Below, piece by piece: positions 6,827 through 14,560 of a stretch of 14,641 nucleotides of DNA. Source of the DNA: CAZLBC01 sp964557575 (GTDB lineage Bacteria > Planctomycetota > Phycisphaerae > SM23-33); the NCBI GenBank assembly GCA_964557575.1, contig CAZLBC010000106.1, positions 1 to 14,641 of the forward strand, written 5' to 3'. Below the pieces are notes generated by a model that saw only the letters and a list, made by a program, of their open reading frames with translations, was not told the DNA's origin and ran no database searches. The first letter of the stretch is position 1. Each line of letters starts with the position of its first letter. The position numbers and the translations under genes are program-made.

Positions 6827-6906
6827 CCAATATTCTGCTGTTTTCGTGATGCAGCCGGAGCGAAAAAGATCCGTTCGCAGGCAGGTAGTAGTTTTTCAAC
6901 AGCCTG

Positions 6907-8226
6907 CTACGCCTTTTTCCAGTCGCGGGGGTTTTGCCGGGTCAGCCACGCGGGCGTGCCCGTCCCGCCGGCGAATGCCAGCTTCGCGGGGTCCCACGTG
7001 ATGGTCCGGTTGTGGAAGTACACCAGGTTCAGCAGGTGGCAGCAGATCGCCGTCCGGCCGCCGACCTGCTCGTTGGTGATGGGCTTCGTGCGCTTCCTGA
7101 CCGCCTGCAGGAAATCGTCGACGTGGGACTGGCTGCGGTAGAGTTTGACCTTCGGGTCCTTGAGGAACGCCTTCTCGGCCTTTACGCACTCCGACCGGCA
7201 CGAGGTGCCCTTCTTCTTCTTGCGGGTGTGCTCGGCGATGACCTTCCCCTTGTGGATGAACTTGAACTGCCCGCGATGGACCATGACCTCCCCGTCGGCG
7301 CCGGTGAAGTGCACGCCGAAGCCCCCCTCGTGCTTCACGGTCACGCCGTTGTCGTAGACCAACGCGCCGCCCCGGCCGCTGCCGGCCTTCGCCGGCGGGC
7401 GGACTCCCACCGGGCCGCTGTCGTCCATCCCCAGGCCCCACTGGGCGATGTCGAGGTGGTGGGCACCCCAGTCACAGACGCCGCCGCCGCCGTACTCCTT
7501 GTAATTCCGCCACCGGGGGAAGTGGTTGTGGATGCCCCGCGGACTCAGAACCGAATTGTACGGACGCAGCGGCGCAGGGCCGCACCACAGGTTCCAGTCC
7601 AGCCCCGGTTCCATCTTCTCCGCGGGCAGGTTGCAGGGCTTCGGGGGCCCGCCGAAACTGCAGACGACGTGGTCGACCTTTCCGATGACGCCGTTGCGGA
7701 CCAGTTCGGCCGCCACCCGGAACTCCCGCATGGACCGTTGCATCGAGCCGGTCTGGAGTACGCGCCCGTTGGCGTCCACCGCCGCGATGATATCGATCGC
7801 CTCCTGGATGTTGTGCGTCAGGGGCTTCTCGCAGTAGACGTCCTTGCCGGACTTCAGCGCCGCCAGGGTGGGCAGGGCGTGCCAGTGGTCGGGGGTCTGG
7901 ATGCAGACCGCGTCTATGTCGTCGCGGCCGACCAGCTCGCGGAAGTCATTGCAGCCTTTGCAGACCTTCTTCTTGTAGTGCTTGTCGACCCGCTTCCGCG
8001 CGTCCTCCCGGCGGGTGGTGTCGACGTCGCAGACCGCGACGACCTGCTCGCGGTGCATGAACGCCCCGAGCAGCCCGCGGGACTGCTTGCCCATGCCGAT
8101 GAACCCGGCCGTCAGGCGGTCGCTGGGTTTCTTTTTCGCGCCCCAGACGGCGGAGGGGACTATGGAAGGTAATGCCAGGCCCGCAGCGGCCAGGCCCGCA
8201 GAGCATTCGCGTCGCGTGATCGTCAT
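6907..8226 (-). CDS. Tat-exported Gfo/Idh/MocA family oxidoreductase
   Basis: This 439-residue NAD(P)-dependent dehydrogenase family protein probably acts on a sugar or sugar derivative outside the cytoplasm. A twin-arginine signal opens it (ITRRECSAGLAAAGLALP, cleavage likely near residue 30). The Rossmann domain begins GFIGMGKQSRG (41-51), continues VVAVCDVD (62-69), and holds the family EKPL motif (133-136). The C-terminal domain has WGAHHLDIAQW (253-263), with the histidine/aspartate cluster usual in this group. ATG 8226 is chosen over the longer frame (8457) because AGGAGA stands 6 bases upstream and the Tat signal begins there. Proteins of this kind are greatly expanded in planctomycetes and relatives. 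Its TAG stop overlaps the target duplication of the adjacent mobile element. Substrate unknown. Confidence 0.93.
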   Translation of the reverse strand: MTITRRECSAGLAAAGLALPSIVPSAVWGAKKKPSDRLTAGFIGMGKQSRGLLGAFMHREQVVAVCDVDTTRREDARKRVDKHYKKKVCKGCNDFRELVGRDDIDAVCIQTPDHWHALPTLAALKSGKDVYCEKPLTHNIQEAIDIIAAVDANGRVLQTGSMQRSMREFRVAAELVRNGVIGKVDHVVCSFGGPPKPCNLPAEKMEPGLDWNLWCGPAPLRPYNSVLSPRGIHNHFPRWRNYKEYGGGGVCDWGAHHLDIAQWGLGMDDSGPVGVRPPAKAGSGRGGALVYDNGVTVKHEGGFGVHFTGADGEVMVHRGQFKFIHKGKVIAEHTRKKKKGTSCRSECVKAEKAFLKDPKVKLYRSQSHVDDFLQAVRKRTKPITNEQVGGRTAICCHLLNLVYFHNRTITWDPAKLAFAGGTGTPAWLTRQNPRDWKKA

Positions 8227-8277
8227 GGTATTCTCCTTCGAAATCCGTATCGGTGCGGGTGTGTGTGGACACCGGAA

Positions 8278-8306
8278 ATGATAGGACGTGGGAGCGGCGA
8301 TTACAA
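8278..8306 (-). promoter_or_regulatory. Sigma70-type promoter for the Gfo/Idh/MocA gene
   Basis: On the minus strand, TTGTAA (8301-8306) and TATCAT (8278-8283) are separated by exactly 17 bases. They match the consensus at 4 of 6 and 5 of 6 positions. The predicted start near 8271 leaves a leader of about 45 bases that includes the AGGAGA ribosome-binding site. Confidence 0.6.
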
Positions 8307-8314
8307 CACAAATT

Positions 8315-8352
8315 CGATCGGCCCGGCGCCGGCGGGCCAAAACCGCCGATCG
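8315..8352. repeat. Inverted repeat in the divergent intergenic region
   Basis: CGATCGGC (8315-8322) pairs with GCCGATCG (8345-8352). A second, overlapping stem GGCCCG (8320-8325) / CGGGCC (8333-8338) lies within it, so two structures compete. It sits just upstream of the minus-strand promoter and before the plus-strand lipoprotein gene, so it could be an operator for either. No known binding motif is recognised. Confidence 0.45.
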
Positions 8353-8392
8353 CCGCGAAAAAACCCCCGGATTATCCCGCGGAGTCGCTAAA

Positions 8393-9685
8393 ATGATACG
8401 ATCAGCCATGATACCCGCACGATCACGACATGACGCGAACACGCCGGCGAGCCGCATTATCGTCGTTCTCTTCGCGGCACTGTGCGCGGGGTGTGCCGCG
8501 CGCGAAAAACGTGAACCGGACCGGGACGCCCCGCCGCCCGCCCGCGCGGCGCCCGGCGGGACGTCCCGTGATCGTACCCCGCCGGCGCAGAAGGATCAGA
8601 CAAAACCGGCTGATCCCGGAAAGCCGGCCGCCGGCGCCGACTGGCACTGCTTCCGGGGCGGTCCCGGGTTGCGGGGCATCGCTCCCGGGACGCTGCCGGC
8701 CCGGCCGGTGCGGCGGTGGCAACTGAAACTTCCCGGCGGTATCCGGGGCCAGGTCGCGATCGCCGGCGGCCGGGTGTTCGCCGGCTGCGACGACGGGAAG
8801 CTCCGGGCCGTTGACCTGCGCACCGGGCGCGTGGCGTGGCAGTTCACCGCGGGCGCGGCACTGTCCGCGGCTCCCCTGGTCCTCGGGGCGGCGGTGTATG
8901 CCGCCGACGATGACGGCGCGGTCTACGCCGTCCGGGCCGAAAACGGCCGGGGCATCTGGAAGTACGCGACCGACGGCCAGGTCGCCGGGGGGGCCACCTG
9001 GTTCCGGGAGGACGGGGGGGCGACCCGGCTGCTGGTGGGGTCCTACGACAACTTCCTGCACTGCATCGACGCGGACACGGGCACGGCGGCCTGGAAGAGC
9101 CGGGCCGACAACTACGTCAACGGCTCGGCCGCGGTCGCCGACGCCGGTATCGTGTACGGCAGTTGCGACGGGTTCCTCCGGATCGTCGACCGTTCCGGGA
9201 ACGTGCGGGCCCGGGCGGAACTGGGCAACTACATCCCGAAATCACCCGCCGTCGCCGGCGATGCCGCCTACGCGGCGACCGCCGACGGGAAACTCTACCG
9301 GGTCGCGCTGCCGGCCGGGACGGTCGCCTGGATGTTTGCCGCGGGCGACGACGAGGAATTCTTCTCGGCCCCCGCCGTCGGGGACGACCTGGTGGTGATG
9401 GCCGGGCGGAGCGGGAAACTTCACTGCGTGCGCCGGAAAACGGGGACGGCCGCCGGCACGCCCTTCAGGGCGGGGGGCGGGATCGACAGTTCCCCCGTCC
9501 TCGCCGGCGACCGCGCCGTCTTCGGCTGCGCCGACGGCAGGATATACATCGTGGCGGTGCCCGCCGGGAAAAAAACCTGGTCGTACCGGGCCGGTGGTGA
9601 AATAACGGCCGCCCCGGCCGTCGCCGGGTCCCGGATCGTCGTGGGGACGACCGAGGGCCGGCTGCTGTGTTTCGGAGAGGAGTAA
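8393..9685 (+). CDS. Lipoprotein with PQQ-type beta-propeller repeats
   Basis: This is a 430-residue secreted lipoprotein. The signal peptide has a hydrophobic core IIVVLFAAL and a lipobox ending at Cys34 (LCAGC). A proline/charged linker (about 35-80) follows, then about seven or eight beta-propeller repeats of the form 'VFAGCDDGKLRAVDLRTGRVAWQF', 'AVYAADDDGAVYAV' and 'GRLLCF'. These PQQ-like repeats form a propeller as in BamB and usually serve as a protein-binding platform; no quinoprotein catalytic residues were recognised. ATG 8393 is preferred since GGAG (8381-8384) is 8 bases upstream. Its TAA overlaps the ATG of the ABC ATPase gene, so it is likely the periplasmic or membrane-anchored partner of the transporter that follows. 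Role inferred from context. Confidence 0.88.
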   Translation: MIRSAMIPARSRHDANTPASRIIVVLFAALCAGCAAREKREPDRDAPPPARAAPGGTSRDRTPPAQKDQTKPADPGKPAAGADWHCFRGGPGLRGIAPGTLPARPVRRWQLKLPGGIRGQVAIAGGRVFAGCDDGKLRAVDLRTGRVAWQFTAGAALSAAPLVLGAAVYAADDDGAVYAVRAENGRGIWKYATDGQVAGGATWFREDGGATRLLVGSYDNFLHCIDADTGTAAWKSRADNYVNGSAAVADAGIVYGSCDGFLRIVDRSGNVRARAELGNYIPKSPAVAGDAAYAATADGKLYRVALPAGTVAWMFAAGDDEEFFSAPAVGDDLVVMAGRSGKLHCVRRKTGTAAGTPFRAGGGIDSSPVLAGDRAVFGCADGRIYIVAVPAGKKTWSYRAGGEITAAPAVAGSRIVVGTTEGRLLCFGEE

Positions 9686-10386
9686 TGATGGAAGCATCGA
9701 ACGAGACGATCGCGTTGAAGATGGAGGGGGTCTCCAAGAGCTACGAGACCGGCACTCCCGTCCTCGACGCCTGCGACCTGTCCGTGGCCGCCGGGGAGTC
9801 GGTGTCCGTGGTCGGTCCCAGCGGGTCGGGCAAGAGCACGCTCCTGAACATCGCCGCGGCACTGGATGTCCCGGACGCCGGGCGCGTATTCGTGGACGGG
9901 GCCGATATCGCCGGGATGGACGACCGGCAACTGGCCGAAATGAGGAATCTGAAGATCGGTTTCATCTTCCAGGAACACCACCTCCTTGAACACTGCACGG
10001 TCGCCGAGAACGTGCTGTTGCCGTCCGTGCCCGCGGGTGACCGCGGGGCGGGGGCCGGGGCCGATGCCGCGCGGCTCCTCCGCCGGGTCGGTCTCGCCGG
10101 CCGGGCCGACGATATTCCCTCCCGCCTCTCGGGGGGCCAGCGACAGCGGGTCGCGGTGGTCCGCGCCCTGGTCAACCGGCCGCGCCTGGTGCTGGCCGAC
10201 GAACCGACCGGCTCACTCGACGGTGACGCCGCCGACGCGGTGGCCGACCTCCTGGCCGGGCTGGTCGCGGAAGAAGGGGTCGCGATGGTCCTGGTGACCC
10301 ACGACGAAACGATCGCCGGCCGGTGTTCCCGGCAACTGGTCCTCCGGTCCGGCCGCCTCTCTCCGGCGGGGGGGAATGATAGATGA
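9685..10386 (+). CDS. ABC transporter ATP-binding protein (LolD/MacB/YbbA type)
   Basis: This 233-residue ATPase drives the permease encoded next. All nucleotide-binding motifs are present: Walker A GPSGSGKST (44-52), Q-loop glutamine 96 in FIFQEHHLLE, signature LSGGQRQR (148-155), Walker B LVLADEPTGSLD (168-179) with catalytic Glu173, and H-loop histidine 206 in LVTHDE. The EPTGSLD sequence and short length are typical of LolD/MacB/FtsE-type ATPases that work by mechanotransmission rather than classical import. ATG 9685 overlaps the lipoprotein stop (TAATG); ATG 9688 is an equally good start, with GGAGAGGAG just before. Its own TGA overlaps the permease ATG by four bases. Substrate unknown. 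Confidence 0.95.
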   Translation: MMEASNETIALKMEGVSKSYETGTPVLDACDLSVAAGESVSVVGPSGSGKSTLLNIAAALDVPDAGRVFVDGADIAGMDDRQLAEMRNLKIGFIFQEHHLLEHCTVAENVLLPSVPAGDRGAGAGADAARLLRRVGLAGRADDIPSRLSGGQRQRVAVVRALVNRPRLVLADEPTGSLDGDAADAVADLLAGLVAEEGVAMVLVTHDETIAGRCSRQLVLRSGRLSPAGGNDR

Positions 10387-13300
10387 AACCCCCCTCCGTC
10401 GCCCGGCTGGTGTTCCGCAACCTCGCCGGCTACCGGTGGACCAACCTGGCGGTGGCCCTTTCGGCGGCGGTGGCGGCCGCGGCGATCGTCGGGGCCCTCG
10501 CCGTCGGCGATTCGATCCGGCATACGCTTCGCGAAATCGCCGCGCTGCGCCTGGGGGACGTCCGCGCGGTCTGCGCGATGCGGGGGGAGTTTTTTTCCGC
10601 CGCCCTCGCCGACCGTCTCGCCGCCGGCGACACCACCTGCGCGCCCGTTGTACACATGGATGCTACCGCCACCGATTCCGCCGAGACCCGCCGGGCCGGG
10701 TCGGTGCAACTGGTGGGCGCCGACGCCCGCTTCTTTCGACTCGGTCCCGACGGCGATCCCGGTCACCACCCGCCCGCCGATACGATCGCGGTCAACCGCC
10801 CGCTGGCCCGGCGGCTGGGGGTCGCGACCGGAGACGAGATCCTCCTCACCGTCCCGAAACCGGGACTCCTGCCCCGGGACATTCCGCTCGCCGGCCGGGC
10901 CGGCGCGACCGAGACCATGCGCCTGGCGGTACACGCGGTCCTCGGTCCCCGCGCGTTCGGGCGGTTCTCCCTGCGGGCCAATCACGCAGCGTCCCTGACG
11001 GCGGTGGTCGACCGGGAGTACCTCTGCGGGCGCATCGGCCTGCCGGGGAAGGCGAACATCATTCTCGCCGGTCCGCACCCCGTGCCTGACGGCGCCGTCG
11101 CGGCGCACTGGCGCCCCGCGGACGCCGGCCTTGAGATCCGCGCTACCGACGGACCGGGGACCCTCGAACTGGTGTCCGGGCGGGTCTTTATCCCCCCCGC
11201 GGCCGTCCGCGCGGCGATAGAGGCGTATCCCCGCGCCGAGGAGGTGATCACCTACCCGGCCGACACGATTGTCGCCGGTGAAAAGACGTCGTACTATCCC
11301 TTCGTGGCGGCCGTCGCGCCCGGCGGGCTGTTCGGGGACGTGGTGACGGCGGGTACCGGCGACGACGAGATGATCGTCAACCGCTGGCTCGCCGACGACC
11401 TGGACCTTTCCGCCGGGGACCGCGTCACCCTGAAGTGGTTCGGCCTCCGGGACGGGACACTGGAGAAATTCTCGGCGGACTTCCGCGTCGCCGGGATCAC
11501 CCCCGTCGTCGGGGCCGCCGCCGACCGGAGCCTCATGCCCGAACTGGCGGGCATCAGCGGCACCGACGACTGCAGCGACTGGGAAACCGGCCTCCCGGTG
11601 GACCTGGACAAGGTCACCGATCGCGACGAGGATTACTGGGACCGCTACCGCGGGACCCCCAAGGCCTTCGTGACGCTGGCGGCCGGCACGCGCATGTGGT
11701 CGAACCGCTTCGGCGCCTGCACCGCGGTCAGGCTGAATCCCGCCGAATCCCTCGATCCGGCCGCCGCCGAACGGCGCCTCGCCGACCACCTCGACCCGGC
11801 GGCCCTGGGGCTGTCGTTCAGGGACGTGAAGGCGGACGCGCGGGCCGCGGCCGTCGAGGCGATGGACTTCGGCATGCTGTTCGCCGGGCTGAGCATATTC
11901 CTGATCGCGGCGGCCCTCCTGTTGACCGGCCTGCTGTTTTCCCTTGCCATGCAGCAGCGGCGGCGGCAGGCGGGGATCCTGGCGGCCATGGGTTTTGGCC
12001 GCCGGCTGATCGGGCGGATCTTCCTGGCCGAGGCGGCCGTGATCGCGGCCGCCGGCTGCGCCGCGGGGACCGCGGCGGGGCTGCTGTACACGGTCCTGCT
12101 GCTGGACCTGCTGTCGGGTACCTGGTCGGGGGCGGTTGCGGCGTTTCCGGTATCATTTCATGTCGAACCCCTCTCGCTGGCCGCGTCGTTCGCCGGCGCC
12201 TTCCTGGCCTCACTGGGGGCGATGTGGTTTTCCCTGCGGCGCACGACGCGCCGGCGGCCCGTCGAACTGCTGGCGGGGGGGACGGTGCCCGTCGCCGTTC
12301 GCCGCGGTCGCAGCCGGTTGCTGTTTCTCCTGGCGGGAACGGCCGCCGGGGCCGCGGCGGCCCTGGTCTGGAAAAGCCCGGCCCGCGGCATGGCCGCGGC
12401 GGGCGTCTTCTTCGCCGCGGGGGGGTTTCTGCTCGCCGCAGCCCTGGTGCTCTGCTACCTGTCCCTCCGCCGCTCGGGCCGCCTCTCGCGGCGGCGGCCG
12501 ACCTTCGCGTCACTGGTGATGCGGGGTGCCGGGCGGCTGCCGGGGCGGGGGCTGGTCGCGGCGGCGGTTCTGGCGGCCGGGGTGTTCCTGACCGTCTCGA
12601 TCAACGTCTTCCGGATCGATCCCGGCCGGTCCGCGGCCGGCACGGGCGGGTTCGCGCTGTACGCCGAGTCCGCCCTCCCGGTCTTCGCCGACCTCAACAC
12701 GCGAGACGGGTGGGAGGAGTTCGGCCTGGATCCCACACTCTTCGACGGGGTGCGGGTGGTGTCCCTGCGGCTGCGGGAGGGCGACGACGCGAGCTGCCGG
12801 AACCTCAATCGCCCCCGGGACCCGCGGGTGCTCGGGGTCAGGCCGTCGGCCGTTCTGGGCGACGATCGCTTCCCCGTCGCCGCCGGCAGCGCGGCGGCCC
12901 TGTCGGCGGACGGCACGGCGGACGGGCCCGTCCCCGCCGCCGCGGACGAGCCGACGCTGACCTGGGCCCTCAAGAAGTCGGTGGGCGACACTCTGGCCGT
13001 GCCTGCCGGGTCCGGCGGCGAACGCGCACTGCGTTTCACCGCCGTCCTGCCCTCCTCAATCCTCCAGGGCGCGGTTATCGTGCCCGAGCGGCACTTCCTG
13101 GAACTGTTCCCCGGCGTCGAGGGCCACGCGGTCTTCCTGGTGGACTGCCCGCCGGAGAAGGCCGATGCCGTGGCGGCGGCCCTGACCCGTGCCGGCGCGG
13201 ACGTGGGGATGTCCGTGGAATCGGCGACCGCCCGGCTGGGACGGTTCGCCGAGATCCAGAACACCTACCTGACGATATTCTCCGTCCTGGGGGGGATCGG

Positions 13301-13643
13301 CCTGCTGCTGGGGGGCGTCGGTTTCGGGGTGGTGACCGCCCGGAACATCGCCGAGCGGCGGGGGGAACTGGCGACCCTCCTGGCCCTGGGCTTCCGCCGG
13401 CGATCGGTGACGGCCCTGGTCGCCGCCGAGCACCTGTACCTGGTTCTCTGGGGCGGGGGCGCGGGCCTGGCGGCCGCGGTCATCGCGGTTTACCCGGTCC
13501 TCAGCGGCCGGGCCGGGCCGGCGGCGGTGGTCGTTCCCCTGGGCCTTGCGGCGGCGGTGGTCGCCGCGTGCCTGCTGTGGACCTCCCTGGCCGCCCGCCT
13601 GGCCATGCGGGGCCGGATCCTCGACGCCCTCCGGCGGGAGTGA
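10383..13643 (+). CDS. Very large FtsX-like ABC permease (MacB/YbbP-type, about ten TM helices)
   Basis: This 1086-residue inner-membrane permease has TM1 at 21-41, a long MacB-like periplasmic domain (about 45-490), and a first FtsX unit (about 493-640) with LSIFLIAAALLLTGLLFSLA, the cytoplasmic coupling segment MQQRRRQAGILAAMGFGRR and two more helices. Three helices follow (about 645-743), then a second periplasmic domain (about 745-955) and a C-terminal FtsX unit (about 962-1075) with RNIAERRGELATLLALGFRR. The two LAAMGF/LLALGF coupling helices are hallmarks of the family. Ten helices recall YbbP, but the periplasmic domains are longer (YbbP is about 800 residues). The ATG overlaps the ATPase stop (ATGA). 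Together with the propeller lipoprotein it probably forms an envelope complex; substrate unknown. Confidence 0.93.
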   Translation: MKPPSVARLVFRNLAGYRWTNLAVALSAAVAAAAIVGALAVGDSIRHTLREIAALRLGDVRAVCAMRGEFFSAALADRLAAGDTTCAPVVHMDATATDSAETRRAGSVQLVGADARFFRLGPDGDPGHHPPADTIAVNRPLARRLGVATGDEILLTVPKPGLLPRDIPLAGRAGATETMRLAVHAVLGPRAFGRFSLRANHAASLTAVVDREYLCGRIGLPGKANIILAGPHPVPDGAVAAHWRPADAGLEIRATDGPGTLELVSGRVFIPPAAVRAAIEAYPRAEEVITYPADTIVAGEKTSYYPFVAAVAPGGLFGDVVTAGTGDDEMIVNRWLADDLDLSAGDRVTLKWFGLRDGTLEKFSADFRVAGITPVVGAAADRSLMPELAGISGTDDCSDWETGLPVDLDKVTDRDEDYWDRYRGTPKAFVTLAAGTRMWSNRFGACTAVRLNPAESLDPAAAERRLADHLDPAALGLSFRDVKADARAAAVEAMDFGMLFAGLSIFLIAAALLLTGLLFSLAMQQRRRQAGILAAMGFGRRLIGRIFLAEAAVIAAAGCAAGTAAGLLYTVLLLDLLSGTWSGAVAAFPVSFHVEPLSLAASFAGAFLASLGAMWFSLRRTTRRRPVELLAGGTVPVAVRRGRSRLLFLLAGTAAGAAAALVWKSPARGMAAAGVFFAAGGFLLAAALVLCYLSLRRSGRLSRRRPTFASLVMRGAGRLPGRGLVAAAVLAAGVFLTVSINVFRIDPGRSAAGTGGFALYAESALPVFADLNTRDGWEEFGLDPTLFDGVRVVSLRLREGDDASCRNLNRPRDPRVLGVRPSAVLGDDRFPVAAGSAAALSADGTADGPVPAAADEPTLTWALKKSVGDTLAVPAGSGGERALRFTAVLPSSILQGAVIVPERHFLELFPGVEGHAVFLVDCPPEKADAVAAALTRAGADVGMSVESATARLGRFAEIQNTYLTIFSVLGGIGLLLGGVGFGVVTARNIAERRGELATLLALGFRRRSVTALVAAEHLYLVLWGGGAGLAAAVIAVYPVLSGRAGPAAVVVPLGLAAAVVAACLLWTSLAARLAMRGRILDALRRE

Positions 13644-13660
13644 CCGAAACCGTCGCGGGC

Positions 13661-14092
13661 TTATTCCTCCGGCCGGTCCAGTACAAATTGAGAAACACGT
13701 TCCGCGAACGCGTCGAAGTCATCCAGACGGGTTTCGAGATAGTCCCGCACCAGTTCGTCGTCGACGTCCCCGTAGAGATGAACGAGCCGGTTGTGAAAGC
13801 GGGCCATGGCCGTCAATGCCGTCACACTGTTTTCGTCGACCACGCCGTTATCGGTGAGTACGCGGAAACTGTCGGCGTTGTCCCCGGGGAGCCGGAATCG
13901 CTCAGAGGATATGATATGGTTGGCGGCGTCTATGCACGCCTCGATCGCCACGATAAAGTGGTACTTCGCGCTGGCCACCAGGTCCTGGTCGGCGAGAAAC
14001 GTCTCACGGGGCATGTCCTTGAGCCGCCGCAGCGACTGCACGTACCCCCGGCAGTTACTGATGATTCGATCGAGTTTCGGTTTGTCGACCAC
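13661..14092 (-). CDS. HEPN-domain protein of MntA/HepT toxin-antitoxin pair (DUF86/HepT family)
   Basis: This 143-residue helical protein of the HepT/DUF86 family, in studied pairs, is a ribonuclease toxin silenced by its MNT partner. The family core KYHFIVAIEACIDAANHII (43-61) and ARFHNRLVHLYGDVDDELV (97-115) are visible. The RNase motif RX4HXY is altered: the position normally held by Arg is His100, while His105 and Tyr107 are kept; Arg98 gives an RX6H alternative. Tyr107 is the expected AMPylation site. The start is GTG 14092, preceded by GGAAGGAAG and five bases after the MntA stop; a longer frame to 14209 is less likely because it overlaps mntA. Loss of the arginine may weaken activity. 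Family is firm; activity uncertain. Confidence 0.9.
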   Translation of the reverse strand: MVDKPKLDRIISNCRGYVQSLRRLKDMPRETFLADQDLVASAKYHFIVAIEACIDAANHIISSERFRLPGDNADSFRVLTDNGVVDENSVTALTAMARFHNRLVHLYGDVDDELVRDYLETRLDDFDAFAERVSQFVLDRPEE

Positions 14093-14097
14093 CGTGG

Positions 14098-14523
14098 CTA
14101 CTTCCTTCCCGCGAAGGCCTGCAGGCGTTCTTCGTGCATGGCCGCCAGCGCGGGTTTGTAATCGTGGTAGCGGGACAGCAGCAGCGTTTCCATCGCCACG
14201 CGCCGGCATTCCCCGGAGCAGTAGAGCCGAACCCCTTCCTCGAGCGCGCGGCCCCGCAGTTCCAGCGGTGCGCCGCCGAGATTTCGCAGGTCTACCGGCA
14301 CGCCGATCGCGTCACCGAGTTCGGCCTCCATGGCCATCTGGTCGAACAGCGGCAGATCGCGGCGCTCGCCGTCCGGGTCGAGGTAGTAGCCGATGTCCAG
14401 ATCGCTGTCGGCAGCCGGTGTTCCATATATCCTGCTGCCGTAGGCGTAGGCGAGGAAGATCGGGGTACTCCCGAACGTCCGGGCCGCGGCGTCCGCGGCT
14501 CGTTCTATCAGTTGCCGGTCCAT
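14098..14523 (-). CDS. mntA: MNT-type nucleotidyltransferase (MntA antitoxin)
   Basis: This 141-residue minimal nucleotidyltransferase uses ATP to add AMP to the partner HEPN toxin. The GSX10DXD signature is complete: YGSRIYGTPAADSDLDIGYY has Gly29-Ser30 and Asp41/Asp43, and the third carboxylate is Asp78 in VPVDLR. Length and order (MNT first, HEPN second) match MntA/HepT systems. The ATG at 14523 has no Shine-Dalgarno sequence; a promoter directly upstream places the transcript start within 1-3 bases of it. The pair could be chromosomal stability, phage defence or domesticated; the sequence does not say. Gene symbol by family, not by proven orthology. Confidence 0.93.
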   Translation of the reverse strand: MDRQLIERAADAAARTFGSTPIFLAYAYGSRIYGTPAADSDLDIGYYLDPDGERRDLPLFDQMAMEAELGDAIGVPVDLRNLGGAPLELRGRALEEGVRLYCSGECRRVAMETLLLSRYHDYKPALAAMHEERLQAFAGRK

Positions 14524-14531
14524 GATACACC

Positions 14532-14560
14532 ACTATACCGGATTCCGCGGGGACGGACAA
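14532..14560 (-). promoter_or_regulatory. Sigma70-type promoter for the MntA/HepT operon
   Basis: On the minus strand, TTGTCC (14555-14560) and TATAGT (14532-14537) are 17 bases apart. TATAGT ends 8 bases before the mntA ATG, so transcription would start at or next to the start codon, giving a leaderless or nearly leaderless message. Confidence 0.65.

Larger units (their letters stand above)
6583..6906. mobile_element. 324-bp non-autonomous transposon-like element (MITE-like)
   Basis: The ends are perfect 15-bp inverted repeats: CAGGCTGTTGAAAAA at 6583-6597 and its reverse complement at 6892-6906. The four bases outside each end are the same, CTAC (6579-6582 and 6907-6910), as expected for a target-site duplication. 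No transposase is encoded; short frames inside are not protein-like. The interior is less GC-rich than the surroundings and packed with further inverted repeats. Ends of the CAGGCTGTTGAAAAA type occur, from memory, on bacterial insertion sequences, but I cannot assign the family. It would need a transposase elsewhere in the genome to move. Confidence 0.8.

Noticed and set aside
6568..7141. Short plus-strand frames across the mobile element
   Set aside because: They run over the inverted repeats and into the dehydrogenase gene, and show no protein-like pattern, so they are not transposase remnants.
8227..8457. Longer N-terminus for the Gfo/Idh protein (start at 8457)
   Set aside because: It would bury the Tat signal, overlaps the lipoprotein start, and lacks the ribosome-binding site that precedes 8226.
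9741..11789. 682-codon antisense frame opposite the ABC ATPase and permease
   Set aside because: Low-complexity Gly/Arg/Asp composition and opposite to conserved motifs on the plus strand.
11435..14161. 908-codon open frame on the plus strand across the permease and HepT genes
   Set aside because: Its translation is repetitive Arg/Gly/Pro/Ala, typical of an alternate frame of GC-rich DNA, and the permease in the overlapping frame has clear domains.
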